From: Tissierella sp.
Lineage (GTDB): Bacteria; Bacillota; Clostridia; Tissierellales; Tissierellaceae
Assembly (NCBI RefSeq): GCF_031460495.1
Contig: NZ_JAVKTS010000002.1
Location: 365,332-429,331 of the forward strand
Length of the DNA stretch: 64,000 bases
Direction of reading: 5' to 3'
The notes beneath the pieces were generated by a model. It worked only from the letters and a program-made list of their open reading frames with translations, was not told the DNA's origin and ran no database searches. How positions within the stretch are numbered: the stretch's first letter is position 1; every line of letters begins with the position of its first letter. Shown one piece after another: positions 59,332 to 64,000 of this stretch. The translations under genes were made by a program, and so were the position numbers.

Positions 59332-59360
59332 TTGTAAATGATATTAGGCTTTGATATAAT
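59332..59360 (+). promoter_or_regulatory. Vegetative promoter of the Asp23 gene
   Basis: TTGTAA at 59332-59337, 17 bases, TATAAT at 59355-59360. It lies in the 72-base gap after spoIIIAH, so envelope and housekeeping genes are separated from sporulation control. Confidence 0.8.
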
Positions 59361-59397
59361 ACACTTAAGAACTTACTGATGTATGGAGGTGTTTAAT

Positions 59398-59793
59398 ATG
59401 GATGAAATAATAAATAATGAAAATATGGAAAATGGAACAGTAAAGATTTCAAATGATGTAATTGCCATAATTGCAGGAGTTGCTGCTACTGAGATAACTG
59501 GAGTTGCAAGTATGAGTGGTGGCATTACAGGTGGCATTACAGAAAAGTTAGGTATGAAAAACTTATCAAAAGGTGTTAAGGTTGAGCTTCTAGAAGATGA
59601 AGCAACTATAGATTTATTTATTATTGTTGAATATGGTTCTAAAATTTCAGAACTAGGTGAAGAAATCCAAAAAAATGTTAAAAATACTATTGAAACTATG
59701 ACAGGTTTAAAAGTAGCAGGAGTTAATGTCAATATTCAAGGTGTTAGTATTCAAAAGGAAAGCAAGACAGATACAGAAACAAGAGCAAAGTAA
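59398..59793 (+). CDS. Asp23/Gls24 family envelope stress protein
   Basis: This is a 131-residue cytoplasmic protein attached to the membrane by AmaP. The ATG at MDEIINNENMENG is set by GGAGGTG. GTVKISNDVIAIIAGVAATE and the beta-alpha pattern ending VNVNIQGVSI are typical. It probably helps envelope homeostasis. Confidence 0.92.
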   Translation: MDEIINNENMENGTVKISNDVIAIIAGVAATEITGVASMSGGITGGITEKLGMKNLSKGVKVELLEDEATIDLFIIVEYGSKISELGEEIQKNVKNTIETMTGLKVAGVNVNIQGVSIQKESKTDTETRAK

Positions 59794-59798
59794 AAGCT

Positions 59799-59827
59799 TT
59801 ACCCTCTGAGAATCAGAGGGTAATTTT
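59799..59827 (+). terminator. Partial terminator after the Asp23 gene
   Basis: TTACCCTCTGA pairs with TCAGAGGGTAA around GAA (59799-59823), then TTTT. Read-through to amaP is likely to be partial, so the abundant Asp23 protein can exceed AmaP. Confidence 0.8.
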
Positions 59828-59852
59828 AAATATAAAGAAAGGGGATATACCT

Positions 59853-60398
59853 GTGAAGATAATTCATAGACTAATTTTGACCTTATTTTCTTTGTTTTTT
59901 GCAGTATTTTCTTTATTTTTAGCATTAATTCCATTTAATTTTATTGGGATTTTTTCTGTCAACAATACTATGGCTTTAGTTGAGAATATGGAAAACAATT
60001 ATTACTACACCTTGTTGGGAATAATTGTTTTTATAGCTAGTATCATTTTGTTACTTTATAGCTTAACTGGCAGTAAGAAAAATTTAGAAGGATCTTTTTT
60101 GGCTATGAGAAATGAATATGGAGAAATAATTATTTATTCTCATACCATTGTTGGGATTGTTCAAAATGTAGTAGATAAATTTTCAGGTATAAGTAATATT
60201 AAGACTTCTGTGACTTTAACTGAGGGAAAAATCATAGTGGAAATGAAAGGTGATGTTTCTGCAGAAATCAATATTCCAGAAGTCTCTAAGGAATTACAAG
60301 CTTTAGTAAAAGACCATATTGAAAAGGCCACTGGAGCAACTGTTAAGGAATTGAATATAAATATATACAATGTTACACCTATTAGAGCATTAAGATAA
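59853..60398 (+). CDS. amaP: Alkaline shock response membrane anchor AmaP
   Basis: This is a 181-residue protein from a GTG start behind AAAGGGG. Two membrane helices (8-30 and 47-69) precede a domain akin to Asp23 (YGEIIIYSHTIVGIVQNVVD, ATVKELNINIYNV). It anchors Asp23 to the membrane. Confidence 0.88.
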   Translation: MKIIHRLILTLFSLFFAVFSLFLALIPFNFIGIFSVNNTMALVENMENNYYYTLLGIIVFIASIILLLYSLTGSKKNLEGSFLAMRNEYGEIIIYSHTIVGIVQNVVDKFSGISNIKTSVTLTEGKIIVEMKGDVSAEINIPEVSKELQALVKDHIEKATGATVKELNINIYNVTPIRALR

Positions 60399-60443
60399 GA
60401 GTTAAGAACTATATTAACGCTTTAGAATTTTAGGGAGGAAAAA

Positions 60444-60851
60444 ATGGGAAGAAAACAAGCAAGAGAAGGAACAATGAAATTACTTTACCAAATGGAAATT
60501 ACTGAGGATTATTCAGAGGAAGCTATAGTTACTTATTTAGAGAACTTTTCTTTTGAAGATTTAGAAAAGGAATATTTATTAGATGCATTATCCAGAATAA
60601 AAGACAATCTTAAAGTTATTGATAATCATATCGAAGCAAATTTAGAAGGCTGGAATATAGGTAGGCTTGCAAAAGTAGATTTATCTGTTTTACGTATTGC
60701 TATTTATGAAATCCTATTCAGAGAAGATATTCCTGTAGAGGTATCGATTAATGAAGCCATTGAGACTGTGAAAAAATATAGTTCAGAGGATTCTTTTAAA
60801 TTCATCAATGGTGTATTAGGAGGATTCGTTAGAACTCTTGATATTTTATAG
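60444..60851 (+). CDS. nusB: Transcription antitermination factor NusB
   Basis: This is a 135-residue all-helical protein. GRKQAREGTMKLLYQME and AKVDLSVLRIAIYEILFRED with PVEVSINEAIE are signature motifs. It works with S10 in rRNA antitermination. Confidence 0.95.
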   Translation: MGRKQAREGTMKLLYQMEITEDYSEEAIVTYLENFSFEDLEKEYLLDALSRIKDNLKVIDNHIEANLEGWNIGRLAKVDLSVLRIAIYEILFREDIPVEVSINEAIETVKKYSSEDSFKFINGVLGGFVRTLDIL

Positions 60852-60871
60852 ATGTAATGAGGAGGTGACCT

Positions 60872-62095
60872 ATGGATATTAGAGCTTTAAAGGTTAGTGA
60901 GTTGAACAATTATATAAAAAGAGTATTTTTAACAGATATGATTCTTTCAAATATAAGTGTTGAAGGTGAGGTATCTAACTTTAAATATCATTACAGCGGA
61001 CATATGTATTTTAACTTAAAGGATGAAAAAGGTAAAATTAAAGCTGTTATGTTTAAAGGTGATGCAGAATCTTTAAATTTTAATATGGAGAATGGAAAGA
61101 AAGTTATAGCCACTGGGTATGTTTCAGTGTATGAAAAGGAAGGGGATTATCAGCTTTATGTTAGATATCTAAAGGAAAGTGGAATAGGTGACCTCTATAA
61201 GGCCTTTGAGCAATTGAAAAATAAGTTAGAAGAAGAAGGCTTATTTCTTGAATCTATTAAAAAGCCTATCCCTTATATGCCAAAGAAAATAGGGGTTGTA
61301 ACTTCATCTACTGGAGCTGCAATTAAAGATATAATTACAGTTTTACATAGAAGATTTCCCCCATGCGATATACTCATATATCCCTCTCTTGTACAAGGAG
61401 AACAGGCACCGAAAGAGATTTGTCAGGGGCTTAGATATCTTGATAATAGAGAAGATGTAGAATTAATAATATTTGGGAGAGGTGGCGGTTCTATAGAAGA
61501 ACTATATGCCTTCAATGATGAGGAAGTAGCTAGGACAATTTATGGATTAAATACTCCCGTGATTTCAGCAGTCGGTCATGAAACTGATTTTACTATTGCA
61601 GATTTTGTTGCTGATCTTAGGGCACCAACACCCTCAGCAGCAGCAGAGCTTGCTGTACCTGATATTAATCATTTAAGAAATGAAATTGAAAACAAGTATA
61701 ATAGACTGGTTGAACTAATTAATAAAAATATGAAAGATTATAATATGAGATTAAAATATTTAAGTTCCAATCTAAAGTTCTATAATCCAATTAATCAAAT
61801 TAAGGATAAAAAACAAGAAATGGATTCCATATTAAAAGAAGTAATTTATTATTTTGAAAGATATGTAGGTGATAATAAGTCTAAACTCATGGAGTTAAAA
61901 AACAGGCTAAACTTATTAAATCCATTAATTGGGTTGGACAATGGCCATTGTTTAATAATTAATGATGAAGGAAATCTTATCAAATCTGTCAACGAAGTAA
62001 AACTGGATGAAAAAATAAGTTTATTATTAAAAGATGGGAAAATAGTATCTTCAATAAATAAAATAGAGAAAGGGGAACTTATAAGTGGAGACTAA
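60872..62095 (+). CDS. xseA: Exonuclease VII large subunit
   Basis: This is a 407-residue nuclease subunit. The OB fold (VEGEVSNFKYHYSGHMYFNL), catalytic core (GVVTSSTGAAIKDIITVLHR, GRGGGSIEEL, SAVGHETDFTIADFVAD) and a coiled coil are present. GAGGAGGTG before the ATG. Overlaps xseB by 11 bases. Confidence 0.95.
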   Translation: MDIRALKVSELNNYIKRVFLTDMILSNISVEGEVSNFKYHYSGHMYFNLKDEKGKIKAVMFKGDAESLNFNMENGKKVIATGYVSVYEKEGDYQLYVRYLKESGIGDLYKAFEQLKNKLEEEGLFLESIKKPIPYMPKKIGVVTSSTGAAIKDIITVLHRRFPPCDILIYPSLVQGEQAPKEICQGLRYLDNREDVELIIFGRGGGSIEELYAFNDEEVARTIYGLNTPVISAVGHETDFTIADFVADLRAPTPSAAAELAVPDINHLRNEIENKYNRLVELINKNMKDYNMRLKYLSSNLKFYNPINQIKDKKQEMDSILKEVIYYFERYVGDNKSKLMELKNRLNLLNPLIGLDNGHCLIINDEGNLIKSVNEVKLDEKISLLLKDGKIVSSINKIEKGELISGD

Positions 62096-62318
62096 TAGTT
62101 TAACATATGAGGAAGCTGTTTCTAAGCTTGAAAGTATATTAAAAGAATTAGAATCTGGAAATTGTTCAATTAATGATACAATAGAAAAGTTCAAAAATGG
62201 TGTTGAGTTATATAATTATAGTAATGATCTCCTTTTAAAAGCAGAAGGGGAAATTAAAATATTGTTAAAGGATGATGGAAGAAGCATGAAAGAAGTGTTA
62301 TTCCCTACGGAGGGATAG
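62085..62318 (+). CDS. xseB: Exonuclease VII small subunit
   Basis: This is a 77-residue helical protein from a GTG start inside the end of xseA. TYEEAVSKLESILKELESGN and EKFKNGVELY are typical. Forms the regulatory filaments of ExoVII. Confidence 0.95.
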   Translation: METNSLTYEEAVSKLESILKELESGNCSINDTIEKFKNGVELYNYSNDLLLKAEGEIKILLKDDGRSMKEVLFPTEG

Positions 62319-62320
62319 AG

Positions 62321-63190
62321 ATGGATTTTACTAGTGAATTAAATTCTTTAGGAATTGAAATTGATCATGGATTCAAACAAATCTTTTTGAATAAAAATAG
62401 TTTTCAATCCAGAGTATTTGAAGCCATTGATTATAGTCTATTCACAGGAGGGAAAAGGCTAAGACCAATAATTACTTTAAAATCTTGTGAGTTGTTTAAT
62501 GGTGGCTACATGGATGCAATGCCTTATGCAATGGGGATTGAAATGATACACACATATTCTCTTATACACGATGATCTTCCAGCTATGGATGATGATGACC
62601 TCAGAAGAGGTAAGCCAACTAATCATAAAGTATTTGGTGAGGCAATGGCTATTCTATCTGGTGATGGACTATTAAATCATGCTTTTGAAACTATTATTAA
62701 AAATATAGTGGAGTCTTCTGATACAATTGATGATTATAAAAGAAAAACTAGAGCTCTTGAAGAGATTAGCAAATACTCTGGTGTATATGGCATGATCGGG
62801 GGTCAAGTGGTTGACTTGTTTTCTAGTCATGACTCTATGACAGAAGAAAAGCTATTATTTATGTACAAGACTAAAACTGCTGCTTTAATCCAAGCTTCTT
62901 TAGTTGCAGGTGCTATTATTGGAGGAGCTAATGATATAGAGATTGAAACAATGAGAGAGTTTGGATTAAATCTTGGATTGGCATATCAGATTAGGGATGA
63001 TATATTGGATATGGAAGAAGATAATAGTATAAAGAAATTGACATACTTAACATTTCATGATATTGAAAAAGCAAAAAACGACCTGGTTGAATATAGCAGT
63101 AAGGCAATAGATAAACTTAAATCCTTAAATGGAAGAGATATTGATTTTTTTGTATGGCTTACTGAGAAACTAATTAAGCGTCATAGTTAA
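62321..63190 (+). CDS. ispA: Geranyl/farnesyl diphosphate synthase
   Basis: This is a 289-residue prenyl transferase. First Asp-rich motif DDLPAMDDDD, second DDILDME, and GGKRLRP substrate site are visible. Makes farnesyl diphosphate for undecaprenol and quinone-type lipids. Two bases after xseB. The usual neighbour dxs is not found downstream. Confidence 0.94.
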   Translation: MDFTSELNSLGIEIDHGFKQIFLNKNSFQSRVFEAIDYSLFTGGKRLRPIITLKSCELFNGGYMDAMPYAMGIEMIHTYSLIHDDLPAMDDDDLRRGKPTNHKVFGEAMAILSGDGLLNHAFETIIKNIVESSDTIDDYKRKTRALEEISKYSGVYGMIGGQVVDLFSSHDSMTEEKLLFMYKTKTAALIQASLVAGAIIGGANDIEIETMREFGLNLGLAYQIRDDILDMEEDNSIKKLTYLTFHDIEKAKNDLVEYSSKAIDKLKSLNGRDIDFFVWLTEKLIKRHS

Positions 63191-63224
63191 GAAAATATAA
63201 GTGTAAATTAATGGAGAGATAAGA

Positions 63225-64000
63225 GTGAAAAAAAGAGCAGATGTAATTTTATTTGAAAGAGGGTTAGTAGATTCACGGGAGAAAGGGAAGAGGGTTATAA
63301 TGGAGGGTTCTGTTTTCATTGGGAATCTTCGAGTAGATAAACCAGGAGATAAATTAGATGAAGATGTGAATATTGTAATTAAGGAAAACCCTAATATTTA
63401 TGTAAGTCGAGGAGGCTTTAAATTAGAAAAAGCTATAAATTATTTTGATTTATTGTTAGAAGATAAAACCTGTATGGATATAGGTGCTTCTACAGGTGGG
63501 TTTACAGACTGTATGTTAAGAAATGGAGCTTCTAAGGTTTTTGCTGTAGATGTTGGTTATGGGCAGTTAGACTGGAAATTGAGAAATGATCCAAGAGTCA
63601 TTGTCATGGAAAGAACCAATATTAGAAATGTAAAATCTGAAGATATAGGGGAGAAAGTTGATTTTATATCTATAGATGTTTCATTTATTTCATTAAAATT
63701 AGTATTGCCAGTGGCAAAAAGTTTATTATCTGAGAATGGTCAAATTCTTGCTTTAATTAAGCCTCAGTTTGAAGCTGGAAAGAATAAGGTAGGTAAGAAA
63801 GGTATTGTCAAGGATAAGGATATTCATTTTGAAGTAAATAGAAATATATCTAACTTTTGTAATGAAATAGGTATAGGTATAAGTGGTCTAACTTATTCGC
63901 CTATAACTGGAGCTACTGGTAATATCGAATTTTTAATTTGCCTAAAAAACAATGTGATGGATACTATTAATGATGATTTCATTATTTCTATCGTTGAGGA
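63225..64000 (+). CDS. tlyA: TlyA-family rRNA methyltransferase (cut by window edge)
   Basis: This starts with GTG behind GGAGAG; 258 codons are visible and the end lies outside. An S4-like N-terminal domain (KKRADVILFERGLVDSREKG) is followed by a FtsJ/RrmJ-like methyltransferase with SAM motif DIGASTGGFTDC and a catalytic Lys in ALIKPQFE. Family members 2'-O-methylate 16S/23S rRNA. Near nusB-xseAB-ispA as in other clostridia. Confidence 0.92.
   Translation, partial: MKKRADVILFERGLVDSREKGKRVIMEGSVFIGNLRVDKPGDKLDEDVNIVIKENPNIYVSRGGFKLEKAINYFDLLLEDKTCMDIGASTGGFTDCMLRNGASKVFAVDVGYGQLDWKLRNDPRVIVMERTNIRNVKSEDIGEKVDFISIDVSFISLKLVLPVAKSLLSENGQILALIKPQFEAGKNKVGKKGIVKDKDIHFEVNRNISNFCNEIGIGISGLTYSPITGATGNIEFLICLKNNVMDTINDDFIISIVE

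Overview
The window looks like a low-GC, endospore-forming Firmicute of the class Clostridia. The evidence is a complete spoIIIAA-spoIIIAH operon, strong AGGAGG-type ribosome binding sites and AT-rich DNA. An order such as Tissierellales would fit the type IV pilus and CD1247-type gene content, but I cannot fix the taxon. The window has two halves: about 39.87 kb of prophage whose left end lies outside the window, and about 24 kb of chromosome.

Prophage (1 to about 39,875). The left flank (1-2,700) holds rightward accessory genes: a HEPN-like C-terminus, a coiled-coil protein, a small membrane protein and a secreted protein. The leftward late module runs from about 32,270 down to 2,727. Reading leftwards it holds a winged-helix gene, tRNA-Ser, small DNA-binding and Cys-rich proteins, an ERCC4 nuclease, a replication-type protein, a DUF6527 protein, a dual-specificity phosphatase and a DUF2321 zinc protein. 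Next come a degenerate tRNA, terminase, portal, a protease/scaffold, capsid, connectors, major tail protein, frameshifted tail chaperones and the tape measure. An oddly placed lysis cassette follows, then fibre-type genes, a moron island, and the Dit and Tal tail-tip proteins. Positions 32,270-33,500 are a gene-free control region with palindromes, 9-bp repeats and a GC-rich C-run that could be the packaging site. Two unknown rightward genes (33,501-35,485) share a promoter block and a terminator. A leftward HTH repressor operon faces a rightward early operon across two good sigma-A promoters (36,126-36,223). The early operon carries small proteins, a structured RNA and a short tyrosine recombinase. 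An FRG-domain gene lies next to attR.

The prophage interrupts pilB, the pilus assembly ATPase gene, exactly at its Walker A codons (about 39,871-39,880). The phage side of that junction is itself the start-less 3' part of an HTH regulator gene, so attP probably lies inside that gene. Integration would break both genes and excision would restore both.

Chromosome (39,875-64,000). The rest of the type IV pilus operon follows: pilT, pilC, a major pilin, the prepilin peptidase, pilM, pilN, a pilO fused to a beta-type domain and LysM, an S-layer-anchored repeat protein, three prepilin-like proteins, a PilX-like protein and ComFB. It is followed by aroK, aroQ, efp and a CD1247-type acidic protein, and ends at a 30-bp perfect hairpin. 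A sigma-E-like promoter then drives spoIIIAA-AH, the mother-cell side of the engulfment-stage channel. Asp23, amaP, nusB, xseA, xseB, ispA and a truncated tlyA complete the window; dxs, often found between ispA and tlyA, is absent.
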